A stretch of DNA of 64,000 nucleotides from Marinobacter sp. ATCH36 (GCF_023555055.1 NZ_JAMJPL010000005.1:62001-126000); one strand, 5' to 3'. Counted from the stretch's first letter, positions 48,221 to 58,557 are shown. Translations and numbers: made by a program. Notes: generated by a model from the letters alone, not told the origin.

Positions 48221-49321
48221 ATGAGCAATGATGAGCAGGCCCGTCTCGGGCAATTGAGGGACGAGATCGACCGGGTTGACCGGGAAATCATGGACCTGAT
48301 CAGCAAGCGGGCCGAATGTGCCCAGGAAGTGGCTCGCGTAAAGATGGAGGCCCATCCGGGGGAGGATGTGTTTTTCTACCGCCCTGAGCGGGAGGCCCGG
48401 GTGTTAAGGCGCATCAAGCAGAGTAATCCCGGCCCGCTCTCTGGCGAAGAGATGGCGCGCCTGTTCCGGGAAATCATGTCTGCCTGCCTGGCGCTGGAAA
48501 AACCCATGCACATCGCTTTCCTGGGGCCGATTGGTACCTTTACCCAGGCAGCGGCGCTCAAACATTTTGGTCATTCCGTGATCAGCGTGCCACTGCCGGC
48601 CATCGACGCGGTTTTCCGTGAGGTGGAATCCGGCGCGGCTCACTACGGTGTGGTTCCGGTGGAAAATTCCACCGAGGGTATGATCAACCATACCCTGGAT
48701 ATGTTCATGTCCTCGCCACTGAAAATCTGTGGCGAGGTCCAGTTGCGTATTCATCACCACCTGATGGTGTCGCCCAAGCATAAAGACCAGGACATTGTTC
48801 GCATCTACTCCCATCAGCAGTCCTTTGCTCAGTGTCGGCAATGGCTGGACGCCCACCGCTATGGCATAGAACGTGTCACTGTCAGCAGTAACGCAGAAGC
48901 GGCAAGGCGTGCAGCGGAAGAACCGGGCACGGCTGCCATCGCCGGCGATATGGCGGCGGAGCTTTATGGCCTGGAAGTGCTGGCGACCAGTATTGAAGAC
49001 CGTCCGGACAATACCACGCGCTTCCTGATCATCGGGCGTGAGGAAGTGCCGGCCAGTGGCAATGACAAGTCGTCCATTCTGGTGTCCATGCGTAACAAGC
49101 CGGGTGCCTTGTATCAGCTTCTGGAACCGTTCCACAAGCACGGTCTGAGCCTGACCCGCATTGAAACCCGGCCGTCACCAAGCGGAACCTGGGCCTACGT
49201 TTTCTATATTGATTTTGAGGGTCATGTAGAGGATGAGCAGGTCAGCAAGGTGCTTTCCGAGATTGATGAAGAGGCGGTGGAGCTGAAGCGCCTTGGCTCC
49301 TATCCCATCGGGGTTTTGTAA
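48221..49321 (+). CDS. pheA: Bifunctional chorismate mutase/prephenate dehydratase (P-protein)
   Basis: Makes phenylpyruvate from chorismate; 366 residues. The chorismate mutase domain is about 1-90 ('LRDEIDRVDREIMDLISKRA'), the prephenate dehydratase about 95-270 ('IAFLGPIGTFTQAAALKHFG', 'VPVENSTEGMINHTLDMF', 'DNTTRFLIIG'), and the ACT domain about 280-360 ('SMRNKPGALYQLLEPF', 'LTRIETRPS', the Phe-binding ESRP-like site). It starts two bases after serC. Confidence 0.97.
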   Translation: MSNDEQARLGQLRDEIDRVDREIMDLISKRAECAQEVARVKMEAHPGEDVFFYRPEREARVLRRIKQSNPGPLSGEEMARLFREIMSACLALEKPMHIAFLGPIGTFTQAAALKHFGHSVISVPLPAIDAVFREVESGAAHYGVVPVENSTEGMINHTLDMFMSSPLKICGEVQLRIHHHLMVSPKHKDQDIVRIYSHQQSFAQCRQWLDAHRYGIERVTVSSNAEAARRAAEEPGTAAIAGDMAAELYGLEVLATSIEDRPDNTTRFLIIGREEVPASGNDKSSILVSMRNKPGALYQLLEPFHKHGLSLTRIETRPSPSGTWAYVFYIDFEGHVEDEQVSKVLSEIDEEAVELKRLGSYPIGVL

Positions 49322-49349
49322 AAAACACGAATTGCTGAGGAAGGGTTAC

Positions 49350-50489
49350 ATGTCGATTGATTACCAAAGCCTGGCGGTCAAAGGTGTGCAGGCGCTATCC
49401 CCCTATCAGCCGGGCAAGCCTATCGACGAGCTGGCGCGGGAGCTGGGCCTTGACCCGGAAAGCATCATCAAGCTGGCCAGCAACGAGAACCCGCTTGGCC
49501 CCAGCCCGAAGGCCCTGGCGGCGGTAAAAGACGCCCTGGGTGAACTTTGTCGCTACCCGGACGGCAACGGTTTTGACCTCAAGCAGGCGCTGTCTGCGCG
49601 TTATGGCGTCAAGCCGTCACAGATTACCCTGGGCAATGGTTCCAACGATGTCCTGGAAGTGATCACCCGGTGCTTTGCAGATCAGGCGTCGGAAGTGGTG
49701 TTTTCCCAGTATGCTTTTGCCGTCTATCCGCTGGTAACCCAGGCTATCGGAGCCACTGGCGTGTCCGTACCCGCCAAGGATTACGGCCATGATCTGGATG
49801 CCATGGCCAATGCCGTCACTGAACGCACAAAGCTGGTATTCGTTGCCAATCCCAACAATCCTACGGGTACGGTTCACGGTGCAGAGGCTATTGAGGCATT
49901 TCTTGATCGTGTTCCCGGGCGGGTCCTGGTTGTTCTGGACGAAGCCTACTGCGAGTACCTTCAGGGCGAGGGTTATGTGGATGGCCTGTCACTGCTGGCG
50001 CGTTATCCCAATCTGATTGTCACTCGTACCTTCTCCAAGGCCTGGGGGCTGGCATCATTGCGTGCGGGTTATAGCATAAGCTCATCTGATATTGCCAATG
50101 TTCTCAATCGGGTACGTCAGCCTTTTAATGTAGATACTCTTGCATTGGCGGCAGCGACTGCGGTATTGGATGATGAGAATTACCTGCAACGCTCCCGCGA
50201 GGTCAATGCCGAGGGCATGAAACAGCTTGCGAGTGCTTTCGATGAAATGGGGCTGGACTACATTCCCTCTGCCGGCAATTTCATTGCGGTAGATGTGGGT
50301 GAACAGGCCGGAGAGGTCAACCAGTTATTACTCGAACAGGGTGTGATTGTAAGGCCGATTGGCGGCTACGGCATGCCCAGACACCTTCGGGTATCCATCG
50401 GCCTGCCCGAAGAGAACGACCGCTTTATTGAAGCCCTGGCCCGTGCGTTGGACACCGTGTCATCCGCTGAATGCGGGAAAGGAGTCTGA
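49350..50489 (+). CDS. hisC: Histidinol-phosphate/aromatic aminotransferase HisC
   Basis: PLP aminotransferase, 379 residues from 'MSIDYQSLAVKGVQALSPYQ', GAGGAAGG upstream. PLP Lys is in 'TRTFSKAWGLASLRAGYS'; the start 'KLASNENPLGPSPKAL' and 'VVLDEAYCEYL' fit HisC. Its place between pheA and tyrA suggests it also serves phenylalanine/tyrosine transamination, as proposed for the Pseudomonas HisC2 paralogue; that is inference. The stop is one base before the tyrA-aroA GTG. Confidence 0.94.
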   Translation: MSIDYQSLAVKGVQALSPYQPGKPIDELARELGLDPESIIKLASNENPLGPSPKALAAVKDALGELCRYPDGNGFDLKQALSARYGVKPSQITLGNGSNDVLEVITRCFADQASEVVFSQYAFAVYPLVTQAIGATGVSVPAKDYGHDLDAMANAVTERTKLVFVANPNNPTGTVHGAEAIEAFLDRVPGRVLVVLDEAYCEYLQGEGYVDGLSLLARYPNLIVTRTFSKAWGLASLRAGYSISSSDIANVLNRVRQPFNVDTLALAAATAVLDDENYLQRSREVNAEGMKQLASAFDEMGLDYIPSAGNFIAVDVGEQAGEVNQLLLEQGVIVRPIGGYGMPRHLRVSIGLPEENDRFIEALARALDTVSSAECGKGV

Positions 50490-50490
50490 G

Positions 50491-52719
50491 GTGCCTGAGG
50501 TTCAGCCACTGTTCCAGCGAGTTGCAATTATTGGTCTCGGCCTGATTGGTGGTTCACTGGCCAGGGCCATCCGCGAAAACGGCCTTGCAGTGACGGTTGT
50601 TGGGACGGATAAGCGTCAAGAAGAGCTGGCTCTGGGCAAGGAGCTGGGCATAATCGATGAGGCCGCTGGATCCATTGCCGAGGCGGTGGCTGGTAGCGAT
50701 CTGGTGGTCCTGGCGGTGCCTGTCAAGGCAACGCGAACCGTGCTGGAAGAGATTCGGCCCCATCTGGGCAGCACGACGGTGCTTACGGACGTTGGCAGTA
50801 CCAAGACCAGTTTTGTGAACGACGTGCGTGAAGTTTTCGGCGATCTGCCTGCCAACGTCATTCCCGGTCACCCAATTGCCGGTTCCGAGAAGAGCGGAAT
50901 CCGCGCAGCCGATCCCGGGTTGTTTGCCAATCACAAGGTGATCCTGACCCCGGCGGACAACGTCAGCAAGCCGGATCTGGAGAAGCTGAAGGCTCTCTGG
51001 GGAGGTTGCGGCGCCATGGTGCTGACCATGTCCGTGGCCTATCACGACGAAGTTCTGGCTGCGACAAGCCACTTACCGCACCTGATTGCCTTCTCGTTGG
51101 TAGACACCCTGGCAGGTGAAGATGAGAATCTGGACATATTCCGCTATGCGGCGGGTGGTTTCCGGGATTTCACCCGAATCGCGGCCAGCGACCCGGTGAT
51201 GTGGCACGATATTTTTCTTTCCAACCGTGATGCGGTGCTGCGGGTGATCGATCATTTCACTCATGACCTGGACCAGCTTCGCACCGCCATTGCCGATCAG
51301 GACAGTGCAACCCTGCTGCGGGTTTTCAGCCGCGCCAAAGCGGCGCGGGAACATTTTTCGAAGATGCTTTCAGGACAGGCTTACGTGACAAAAAACAGTC
51401 AGAAACAGGTAACGTTCCGTCTTCAGCCCGGCGGCCGTATTTCTGGAGAAATCCGTGTGCCGGGCGACAAATCTATATCCCACCGATCGATCATGCTGGG
51501 TGCCCTTGCTGACGGCATCACTGAAGTGAAGGGTTTCCTGGAAGGGGAGGACAGTCTTGCCACGCTTCAGGCCTTCCGCGATATGGGCGTGACCATTGAA
51601 GGGCCGGACGACGGTTTTGTTCGCATCCATGGTGTCGGCATCAATGGCCTGCAGGCCCCGCGTGGTCCGCTTTATCTGGGTAATTCCGGTACCGCCATGC
51701 GTTTGTTTTCAGGTTTGCTGGCTGCCCAACCCTTTGATTCCGAGCTGACCGGCGACAAAAGCCTGTCCAAGCGTCCCATGGGCCGTGTTGCGGACCCGCT
51801 GAGGGCGATGGGCGCGGTGATTGATACCGCTGAGGGCGGTCGGCCACCGCTGAAGATCCGCGGTGGCCACGCGCTGGCAGGTATTCATTATGAGATGCCG
51901 GTGGCCAGTGCCCAGGTGAAGTCCTGCCTGTTACTTGCCGGGCTTTATGCGGAAGGTGTCACCTCGGTAACAGAGCCAGCGCCAACCCGGGATCACACCG
52001 AGCGCATGCTGGAAGGCTTTGGCTATCACGTCCATCGCGACCTGGCCACGGCCAGCGTTACCGGGGGTGGGCGACTGACAGCAACCGCCATCGACGTACC
52101 GGCGGATATTTCTTCAGCAGCCTTTTTCCTGGTGGCTGCAAGTATTGCCCCGGATTCCGAGCTGACTATCCGCCATGTGGGTATGAATCCGACCCGCGTA
52201 GGGGTGATCAATATCCTGCGTATGATGGGGGCGGACATCGAAGTGCTTGAGGAACGTGTGATTGGCGGCGAACCGGTTGCCGATCTGCGTGTTCGCTCGG
52301 CGGAACTCAAGGGTATCGATATCCCGGAGGACCAGGTGCCCCTGGCTATTGACGAATTCCCGGTACTGTTTATTGCCGCCGTATGTGCGGAAGGCAGAAC
52401 CGTGTTACGTGGGGCAGAGGAGCTTCGCGTCAAGGAAAGCGATCGCATTCAGGTAATGGCCGATGGCTTGACCATATTGGGTGTGGAAACCACCGTTACC
52501 CCGGACGGCATCATCATTGATGGTGGCCAGAACCTGAGTGGCGGCACCGTCAACAGCCACGGCGACCACCGGATTGCCATGGCATTCGCGGTGGCCTCAT
52601 TGCGCGCCAATGGCAATATTGAAGTGACCGATTGCGCCAATGTTGCGACATCCTTCCCGGATTTCGTGGGTTTGGCAAAGCGTACCGGTATCAATATCTC
52701 GACCGAGGGGGCTGAGTAA
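50491..52719 (+). CDS. tyrA-aroA: Bifunctional prephenate dehydrogenase/EPSP synthase (TyrA-AroA)
   Basis: Fusion of 742 residues from GTG 50491. The TyrA part is about 1-295: NAD-binding '[18 protein letters not shown]', '[14 protein letters not shown]', '[19 protein letters not shown]'. After a short linker (about 295-305) the AroA part begins ('[19 protein letters not shown]'), with '[16 protein letters not shown]', '[12 protein letters not shown]' and '[18 protein letters not shown]'. The EPSPS half looks like the class II type by blocks such as '[13 protein letters not shown]' and '[12 protein letters not shown]', but has Gly in GNSGTAMR where the CP4 enzyme has Ala. The same fusion exists in Pseudomonas. 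It overlaps cmk by one base. Confidence 0.96.
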   Translation: MPEVQPLFQRVAIIGLGLIGGSLARAIRENGLAVTVVGTDKRQEELALGKELGIIDEAAGSIAEAVAGSDLVVLAVPVKATRTVLEEIRPHLGSTTVLTDVGSTKTSFVNDVREVFGDLPANVIPGHPIAGSEKSGIRAADPGLFANHKVILTPADNVSKPDLEKLKALWGGCGAMVLTMSVAYHDEVLAATSHLPHLIAFSLVDTLAGEDENLDIFRYAAGGFRDFTRIAASDPVMWHDIFLSNRDAVLRVIDHFTHDLDQLRTAIADQDSATLLRVFSRAKAAREHFSKMLSGQAYVTKNSQKQVTFRLQPGGRISGEIRVPGDKSISHRSIMLGALADGITEVKGFLEGEDSLATLQAFRDMGVTIEGPDDGFVRIHGVGINGLQAPRGPLYLGNSGTAMRLFSGLLAAQPFDSELTGDKSLSKRPMGRVADPLRAMGAVIDTAEGGRPPLKIRGGHALAGIHYEMPVASAQVKSCLLLAGLYAEGVTSVTEPAPTRDHTERMLEGFGYHVHRDLATASVTGGGRLTATAIDVPADISSAAFFLVAASIAPDSELTIRHVGMNPTRVGVINILRMMGADIEVLEERVIGGEPVADLRVRSAELKGIDIPEDQVPLAIDEFPVLFIAAVCAEGRTVLRGAEELRVKESDRIQVMADGLTILGVETTVTPDGIIIDGGQNLSGGTVNSHGDHRIAMAFAVASLRANGNIEVTDCANVATSFPDFVGLAKRTGINISTEGAE

Positions 52720-53399
52720 TGGTCGAAGACAAGGCACCCGTGATCACCGTGGATGGCCCTGGCGGATCCGGCAAGGGCACCATCACCCAGATGTTGGCCC
52801 GGAAGCTTGGCTGGCATCTGCTGGATAGCGGCGCGCTCTACCGTCTGACCGCTCTTGCCGCTGCGCAGAACAGTGTGCCTCTGGATGATGAACCTGCACT
52901 GGTGGAGCTTGCTGCCAACCTGGATGTTGCCTTCGAGCCCACACCCCCAGGTGAGCCGGCAAAGGTGTTGATGGGTGGCGCTGATGTGACGGCAGATATA
53001 CGTACGGAAACCTGTGGGGACAACGCTTCCAGGGTGGCGGTAATGCAGCCGGTTCGCGATGCACTGCTTCAGCGCCAGCGTGATTTCCGTAAGCCTCCGG
53101 GGCTGGTTGCGGATGGCCGCGATATGGGCACGGTGGTGTTTCCGGATGCTCCGGTGAAGATCTTTTTGACGGCCAGCGCCGAAGAGCGTGCGCAAAGACG
53201 TTACAGCCAGTTGAAGGACGCTGGGGTCGATGTTAATATTGATGCCCTTTTAGAGGAGATACGGGTGCGCGATGAACGGGATATGAACCGCGCCGCCGCC
53301 CCGCTCAAGCCTGCAGACGATGCGCAAGTCATTGATTCGACGGGTTTGAGTATAGAAGAGGTGCTAGTCAGGGTTATGGCCGCAGTAGGCCAGGCCTGA
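52719..53399 (+). CDS. cmk: Cytidylate kinase
   Basis: Phosphorylates CMP/dCMP; 226 residues. P-loop '[16 protein letters not shown]', then '[13 protein letters not shown]', the CMP-binding insert ('[18 protein letters not shown]'-like '[19 protein letters not shown]'), '[20 protein letters not shown]' and the lid '[13 protein letters not shown]'. ATG shares a base with the TAA of tyrA-aroA. cmk-rpsA adjacency is widely conserved. Confidence 0.97.
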   Translation: MVEDKAPVITVDGPGGSGKGTITQMLARKLGWHLLDSGALYRLTALAAAQNSVPLDDEPALVELAANLDVAFEPTPPGEPAKVLMGGADVTADIRTETCGDNASRVAVMQPVRDALLQRQRDFRKPPGLVADGRDMGTVVFPDAPVKIFLTASAEERAQRRYSQLKDAGVDVNIDALLEEIRVRDERDMNRAAAPLKPADDAQVIDSTGLSIEEVLVRVMAAVGQA

Positions 53400-53423
53400 C
53401 TACACCTTTTTGTCGTTGAAATT

Positions 53424-53463
53424 CCGGATTCGGCGTTATCGGCCAGCCACTGGCTGAATCCGG
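53424..53463 (+). promoter_or_regulatory. Leader hairpin upstream of rpsA
   Basis: CCGGATTCGGC (53424-53434) pairs with GCTGAATCCGG (53453-53463) around an 18-nt loop; no T-tract follows. It is 67 bases before the rpsA ATG and may be part of the leader used for S1 autoregulation, known for E. coli rpsA. Confidence 0.5.
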
Positions 53464-53530
53464 ATTGAAACTAACAGACCGTGTTGCTGGTAGCACGGAG
53501 TAAACTTGCGTTGATCACATAGGACACATA

Positions 53531-55225
53531 ATGAGCGAGAGCTTTGCGGATCTTTTTGAAGAAAGCCTAAAAGAAATTGACATGCAACCGGGTTCCATCG
53601 TCCAGGGAACTGTCGTTGACGTCGATAACGACTGGGTCACCGTTAACGCCGGGCTGAAGTCCGAAGGCGTTATCCCCGCCTCCCAGTTCCTCAATGAAAA
53701 AGGCGAGTTGGAAGTTGCTATTGGCGACGTTGTTGACGTAGCTCTCGACGCTGTTGAAGACGGCTTCGGCGAAACCCGTCTGTCACGTGAGAAAGCCAAG
53801 CGTGCAGAAGCCTGGAAGGTACTCGAAAAGTCCTTCGAAGCTGAAGAAGTGGTTAAGGGTATTATCAACGGTAAGGTCAAGGGTGGTTTCACCGTCGATC
53901 TGGCTGGTATCCGCGCCTTCCTGCCTGGCTCTCTGGTAGACGTTCGTCCGGTTCGCGACACTGCGCACCTGGAGAACAAGGAACTCGAATTCAAGGTTAT
54001 CAAGCTCGACCAGAAGCGTAACAACGTGGTTGTTTCCCGCCGCGCAGTTCTGGAAGCTGAAAATAGTGCCGAGCGTGAAGCTCTGCTCGAAACCCTGACC
54101 GAGGGTATGGAAATCAAGGGTATCGTCAAGAACCTGACAGACTACGGTGCATTCGTGGATCTGGGCGGTGTTGACGGCCTGCTGCACATTACCGATATGG
54201 CCTGGAAGCGCATCAAGCATCCGAGCGAAATCGTCAATGTGGGCGATGAGATCAGCGTTAAGGTTCTGAAATTTGACCGTGAGCGTAACCGCGTATCACT
54301 CGGTCTGAAGCAGCTGGGTGAAGATCCCTGGGTCGACATCAAGGGCCGTTATCCGGAAGGTACCAAGGTTACTGCACGCGTAACCAACCTGACCGACTAT
54401 GGCTGCTTCGCTGAACTGGAAGAAGGTGTTGAAGGCCTGGTTCACGTTTCCGAAATGGATTGGACCAACAAGAACATTCATCCGTCCAAGGTCGTTCAGG
54501 TAGGCGACGAAGTGGGCGTGATGATTCTGGATATCGACGAAGAGCGTCGTCGGATCTCCCTGGGTATCAAGCAGTGTGTTAACAACCCTTGGGAAGATTT
54601 CTCCAGCAAGTTCAACAAAGGCGACCGTATCTCCGGCAAGATCAAGTCAATCACTGACTTCGGTATCTTCATCGGCCTGGACGGCGGCATTGACGGCCTG
54701 GTTCACCTGTCAGACATCAGCTGGAACGAGACTGGCGAAGAAGCCGTCCGTGAATACAAGAAGGGCGACGAAGTCGAAACCGTTATCCTGTCTGTTGATC
54801 CCGAGCGTGAGCGTATCTCCCTGGGTATCAAGCAGCTGGAAAGCGATCCGTTCGCCGAGTTTGTACAGCTGAACGACAAGGGCTCCATCGTTAAGGGCAC
54901 GGTATCTGCTGTAGACGCAAAAGCAGCCACCATCACCCTGAACGATGAAGTTGAAGCTGTTCTGAAAGCCTCCGAAATCAGCCGCGACCGTGTTGAAGAT
55001 GCACGTAACGCACTGAACGAAGGTGATGAAGTAGAAGCGAAGATCATCAGCATTGACCGTAAGAACCGCGTTATCAACCTGTCTGTTAAGTCGAAAGACG
55101 TTGAAGACGACAAGCAGGCACTGGAAGGTGTACGCGCGAAAACGGCTGAGTCTTCCTCTGGTGCGACCACCATCGGTGATCTCATCAAGGAGCAGATGCA
55201 GCAGCAAAACGCCAACAAGGAATAA
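53531..55225 (+). CDS. rpsA: 30S ribosomal protein S1
   Basis: mRNA-binding ribosomal protein; 564 residues with six S1 OB-fold repeats (starting near '[20 protein letters not shown]', '[20 protein letters not shown]', '[20 protein letters not shown]', '[20 protein letters not shown]', and so on). E. coli S1 has 557. It is highly expressed, with codon use matching. The start at 53531 is '[17 protein letters not shown]', the family start. Confidence 0.98.
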   Translation: MSESFADLFEESLKEIDMQPGSIVQGTVVDVDNDWVTVNAGLKSEGVIPASQFLNEKGELEVAIGDVVDVALDAVEDGFGETRLSREKAKRAEAWKVLEKSFEAEEVVKGIINGKVKGGFTVDLAGIRAFLPGSLVDVRPVRDTAHLENKELEFKVIKLDQKRNNVVVSRRAVLEAENSAEREALLETLTEGMEIKGIVKNLTDYGAFVDLGGVDGLLHITDMAWKRIKHPSEIVNVGDEISVKVLKFDRERNRVSLGLKQLGEDPWVDIKGRYPEGTKVTARVTNLTDYGCFAELEEGVEGLVHVSEMDWTNKNIHPSKVVQVGDEVGVMILDIDEERRRISLGIKQCVNNPWEDFSSKFNKGDRISGKIKSITDFGIFIGLDGGIDGLVHLSDISWNETGEEAVREYKKGDEVETVILSVDPERERISLGIKQLESDPFAEFVQLNDKGSIVKGTVSAVDAKAATITLNDEVEAVLKASEISRDRVEDARNALNEGDEVEAKIISIDRKNRVINLSVKSKDVEDDKQALEGVRAKTAESSSGATTIGDLIKEQMQQQNANKE

Positions 55226-55242
55226 AATTTCCGGTTGGTACG

Positions 55243-55274
55243 AAAAAAACGGGCTCTAAGAGCCCGTTTTTTTT
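55243..55274 (+). terminator. Terminator after rpsA
   Basis: ACGGGCTC (from 55249) pairs with GAGCCCGT (to 55267) around a 3-nt loop, flanked by A-tract and T-tract that extend the stem; works on both strands in principle. Confidence 0.93.
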
Positions 55275-55357
55275 GTGTTTTTTTCTGGTTTGGCTAAACT
55301 AGAGGAAAGGAGCTGGTAACCGGCTATCCGATAATAATGTAAAGAGGGATGAGCCCA

Positions 55358-55654
55358 ATGACGAAATCTGAACTGGTAGAGCTGATTGCGTCCAAGCAGA
55401 CGCAGCTTTCAGTGAAGGATGTGGAACTGGCTGTAAAAACCATTATCGAACACATGTCCCAGTCACTGGCGGATGGCCAGCGAATAGAGATTCGTGGGTT
55501 CGGCAGTTTTTCATTGCACCACCGCGCTGCCAGAACCGGGCGAAACCCCAAAACGGGTGAAGCTGTTCAGTTACCGGCGAAATTTGTTCCGCACTTCAAG
55601 CCTGGCAAGGAGTTGCGGGAACAGGTTAACGATAGCCTGAAAAAGGGTTTTTGA
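55358..55654 (+). CDS. ihfB: Integration host factor subunit beta
   Basis: DNA-bending protein subunit, 98 residues from '[20 protein letters not shown]'. An in-frame ATG at 55349 sits directly on the AAAGAGGG ribosome site, so 55358 is preferred. The DNA-binding arm '[20 protein letters not shown]' and the Pro-containing '[20 protein letters not shown]' are intact. It follows rpsA, as in E. coli and Pseudomonas. Confidence 0.97.
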   Translation: MTKSELVELIASKQTQLSVKDVELAVKTIIEHMSQSLADGQRIEIRGFGSFSLHHRAARTGRNPKTGEAVQLPAKFVPHFKPGKELREQVNDSLKKGF

Positions 55655-55725
55655 TTACCCTGACAGGGAAAGACTTTAACCAGGTCCTGATTTAAACACT
55701 CAGGTCCGCTTGGAGCGTTGCGACT

Positions 55726-56028
55726 ATGGCCGGATTACAGAAGGTCCTTCTCATTCTGCTGGTGTTGTTCCTGGTTCTGGTAGCGCTTGTCTTTTCCCTC
55801 AATAATCAGATGGCTGTATCCCTCAACTTCCTGCTTTTCGAGACCCAACCGCACGGTGTTGCGGTCTGGATCATTATGTCATTTGTGATCGGCGCTTTGA
55901 TCGGAGTTCTGATTACTATGCTTGCAACCGTTCGTACATCGGTTTCCCGCCGTAACCTAGAGAAACGACTTGCTCGTACCGAGCAGGCATTGGAGAAATC
56001 CAGGGCCCAGAACGACCGGACACTTTGA
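55726..56028 (+). CDS. lapA: Lipopolysaccharide assembly protein LapA (DUF1049)
   Basis: Inner-membrane protein of 100 residues with two helices ('VLLILLVLFLVLVALVFSLN' and 'VAVWIIMSFVIGALIGVLIT') and a basic coiled tail ('RRNLEKRLARTEQALEKSRA'). It works with LapB in controlling LPS synthesis. Stop and lapB start overlap (TGATG). Confidence 0.92.
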   Translation: MAGLQKVLLILLVLFLVLVALVFSLNNQMAVSLNFLLFETQPHGVAVWIIMSFVIGALIGVLITMLATVRTSVSRRNLEKRLARTEQALEKSRAQNDRTL

Positions 56029-57197
56029 TGGATATAGTGCTTCAGTGGCTGCTGTTAACGATTGCGGTGGCTGCAGGTTGGTTTGTCGGGCGAATGGGTA
56101 ACACGAGAGAACGCTCCAAAACGCCCATCTCGGATGAAGAATCCGTCAAGGACAGGCTGCAATTCCTGTTCACCAACTATTCCGACCAGGCGGTAGAGAA
56201 CTTCGTTCAATCCCTTGCAGTGAACAAGGAAACGGTGGGCCTGCACTTATCCATTGGTGCGCATTTTCGCCATAAAGGTGAAACCGATCGCGCCATCCTT
56301 ATTCACCAAAACCTGCTTGCACGTCCTGAACTACCACCCCGTTATTCTCAGCAAGTGACTTACGAGCTCGCTATCGACTACCTGAATGCAGGCCTGCTGG
56401 ACAGGGCAGAGGCTCTGCTCCATCAACTGATGGGAGACAGGGGGTATGGCCGTAAAGCGTCACTGCAGCTGATTGAGCTATACCAGCAAGAGAAGGAGTG
56501 GGGCAAGGCCGGCCAGGTAGCCCGAACCCTGACCACCGGTGAGCAGGACAGCGGCATGTACAAGATGCTGGCTTACATCACCTGTGAGCTGGCGGAAAAC
56601 GCCCTTAAACACGACGACCGCTGGATGGCCCAGAAGCTGGCGAAAGAGGCATTGGAATACGACGGTTCCTGTGTCAGGGCCACGTTTATCATGATGAAGC
56701 TTCTGGTTCGGCAGGGAAGTTACCGGGATGCGGCGAACCAGAGCCTTAAAGTCTTCGATCAGAACCCCGAGTTCAGCTCCGAGGCTGTCGACCGTTTAAT
56801 GAAGCTTGAACGGGAACACGGTGACGTGGGGCGCTTGGTCAAGAAACTGGGAAAACTTTACGAAACGTCGCCCAGCACCAGCCTTTTGCTGGCGCTGGTA
56901 GAGGCCGTTGAACGAACCTCGGGTCGCATGGCTGCCATTGAGCTGCTGCGTCGCGAACTCGAGGTTCGCCCCAGTGTTCGCGGTTTGTTGCGGCTGGTGG
57001 AACTGGCAGGCTACGAAAAGGGCATGACCACCGACGAAGGCCGCCTGGTCAGTCGTATTGGTCACCTGATACTGGCCAATCGCCCTGTTTACCGGTGTGT
57101 GAACTGTGGCTTCTCGGGCCAGCAGCTGCACTGGTTATGCCCGAGCTGTAAGCATTGGGAAACCGTTCGCCCGATCCAGGGTGTGGAAGCCGAATAA
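56028..57197 (+). CDS. lapB: Lipopolysaccharide assembly protein LapB (YciM)
   Basis: Membrane-anchored adaptor that promotes FtsH degradation of LpxC and so limits lipid A synthesis. It has 389 residues: N-terminal helix ('VLQWLLLTIAVAAGWFVGRM'), a series of TPR repeats (about 60-330; 'LGKLYETSPSTSLLLALVEA') and a C-terminal rubredoxin-like metal site with two CxxC pairs ('YRCVNCGFSG' and 'WLCPSCKHWETVRPI'). The start is ATG 56028, not the TTG one codon before. Confidence 0.95.
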   Translation: MDIVLQWLLLTIAVAAGWFVGRMGNTRERSKTPISDEESVKDRLQFLFTNYSDQAVENFVQSLAVNKETVGLHLSIGAHFRHKGETDRAILIHQNLLARPELPPRYSQQVTYELAIDYLNAGLLDRAEALLHQLMGDRGYGRKASLQLIELYQQEKEWGKAGQVARTLTTGEQDSGMYKMLAYITCELAENALKHDDRWMAQKLAKEALEYDGSCVRATFIMMKLLVRQGSYRDAANQSLKVFDQNPEFSSEAVDRLMKLEREHGDVGRLVKKLGKLYETSPSTSLLLALVEAVERTSGRMAAIELLRRELEVRPSVRGLLRLVELAGYEKGMTTDEGRLVSRIGHLILANRPVYRCVNCGFSGQQLHWLCPSCKHWETVRPIQGVEAE

Positions 57198-57230
57198 CCC
57201 GAACCTACGACATTCTGCAGGAAACCGACT

Positions 57231-57941
57231 GTGCCGACCGCCGATAATCCCCGAATCATTGTTGCTCTGGATTTCCCCTCCGATCAGCCTGCACTGGCAC
57301 TGGTTGACCAGCTGGACCCGGCCAAATGCCGTCTGAAAGTCGGGAAGGAGCTCTTCACCCGTTCCGGACCGGCCCTGGTTCAGGGCCTTCAGAATCGCGG
57401 CTTTGAAGTCTTTCTGGACCTGAAGTTCCACGATATCCCCAACACCACCTCGGCGGCGGTGGCGGCCGCTGCCGATCTGGGTGTGTGGATGGTAAACGTG
57501 CATGCCTCCGGCGGACAAAAGATGATGACCGCCTGCCGTGACCGCCTGGAGAGTTTTGGTAAAGACCGGCCATTGCTGATAGCCGTCACCGTTCTGACCA
57601 GCATGGGTCCAGAAGATCTTGCTGGCATCGGTATCACCGATTCCCCGCAAGCCCAGGTTTCCCGCCTGGCAACACTCACCCGCAACTGCGGCCTGGACGG
57701 CGTCGTCTGCTCCGCACAGGAAGCCCCAGCACTGAAGGCAGAGCAAGGCGCCGATTTCAAACTCGTCACCCCGGGCATACGTCCGCTGTCAGCGGACAAA
57801 GGCGACCAACAACGCATCATGACCCCCACGGATGCCCTCAACGCCGGTTCCGACTACCTCGTCATCGGCCGCCCGATAACCCAGGCTGCTGATCCGCTGG
57901 CTGCGTTGGAGGCTATTCACTCTGAGATGGTTGGCCTCTGA
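57231..57941 (+). CDS. pyrF: Orotidine 5'-phosphate decarboxylase
   Basis: Last step of UMP synthesis; 236 residues from GTG 57231. Catalytic block '[20 protein letters not shown]' (Asp-Lys-Asp tetrad) and 'KLVTPGIRP', '[20 protein letters not shown]' for phosphate binding. It follows lapB by 33 bases. Downstream are two long-hairpin repeats instead of a normal terminator. Confidence 0.97.
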   Translation: MPTADNPRIIVALDFPSDQPALALVDQLDPAKCRLKVGKELFTRSGPALVQGLQNRGFEVFLDLKFHDIPNTTSAAVAAAADLGVWMVNVHASGGQKMMTACRDRLESFGKDRPLLIAVTVLTSMGPEDLAGIGITDSPQAQVSRLATLTRNCGLDGVVCSAQEAPALKAEQGADFKLVTPGIRPLSADKGDQQRIMTPTDALNAGSDYLVIGRPITQAADPLAALEAIHSEMVGL

Positions 57942-57990
57942 TTCCGTGGGGCATGCTAGTTCGGCCCCAGCCTTCTGGTGTGGTGCTTTG

Positions 57991-58096
57991 GTGCGGTGGG
58001 GCCTCCCTCTCGAAAACCGCTTCTAGTACATCCATGTACGCTTGGGCTACGCCATCCCTGGCTCCGCACATTTTCGAGAGGGAGGCCCCACCACAC
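57991..58096. repeat. Long-hairpin repeat C (family 2)
   Basis: Inverted arms 57991-58016 and 58071-58096 pair at 25 of 26 positions (GGTGGGGCCTCCCTCTCG-type arm). They enclose a 54-nt core (58017-58070). The core contains its own stem-loop GTACA-TCCA-TGTAC at 58026-58039. Its reverse complement matches the core of repeat D at 47 of 54 bases, but the arms of C and D are unrelated. It lies about 50 bases after pyrF. The rest of the 57942-58412 gap holds no gene I can support. Confidence 0.88.
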
Positions 58097-58195
58097 CCGT
58101 CTGAACCGTTCAGATATCGTGAAAACCCATTTAATTGGAATCTTGAGAACAGATCCACTGAGAGACAGTGCAGGCGATAACACAGGAGATAGAAC

Positions 58196-58305
58196 CGGCG
58201 GGGTAGGACCACCATCCCAAAAATGTGCGGAGCCAGGGATGGCGGAGCCCAAGCGCACAGGGATGTGCTTGTAGCGTTTTTTGGGAAGGTGGTCCTACCC
58301 CGGCG
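58196..58305. repeat. Long-hairpin repeat D (family 2)
   Basis: Inverted arms 58196-58223 and 58278-58305 pair at 26 of 28 positions (GGGGTAGGACCACC-type arm). They enclose a 54-nt core (58224-58277) in the opposite orientation to that of C. The inner stem is GCACA-GGGA-TGTGC (58255-58268); relative to C one C-G pair is replaced by T-A, a compensatory change. Confidence 0.88.
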
Positions 58306-58369
58306 AGGCACTTAACTGAAAGGCTAGGGCCCAACCCAGAAGACAAGCACCATACCGGAACAATAAACG

Positions 58370-58404
58370 AAAAAAGCCGCTAATCCAGAGGACTAGCGGC
58401 TTTT
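58370..58404 (-). terminator. Terminator of tRNA-Asn (minus strand)
   Basis: GCCGCTA (58376-58382) pairs with TAGCGGC (58394-58400). An A run on the plus strand before it gives a U-tract for minus-strand transcription, and four T follow for the other strand. Confidence 0.88.
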
Positions 58405-58412
58405 CGTAATAG

Positions 58413-58488
58413 TGGCTCCCCGAGCTGGGCTCGAACCAGCGACAAACGGATTAACAGTCCGTTGCTCTACCAACTGAGCTATCGGGGA
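58413..58488 (-). tRNA. tRNA-Asn (GUU anticodon)
   Basis: A 76-nt tRNA on the minus strand. Acceptor TCCCCGA pairs with TCGGGGA, then G and encoded CCA. The anticodon loop CTGTTAA gives GTT. The T arm is CTGGTTCGAGCCCAG. Confidence 0.97.
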
Positions 58489-58557
58489 ACGTCGTCATGT
58501 GACGAGGCGCGTATATTAAGGTTACCCCAACGCCTCGTCAACCCCTTGCCGGAAATT

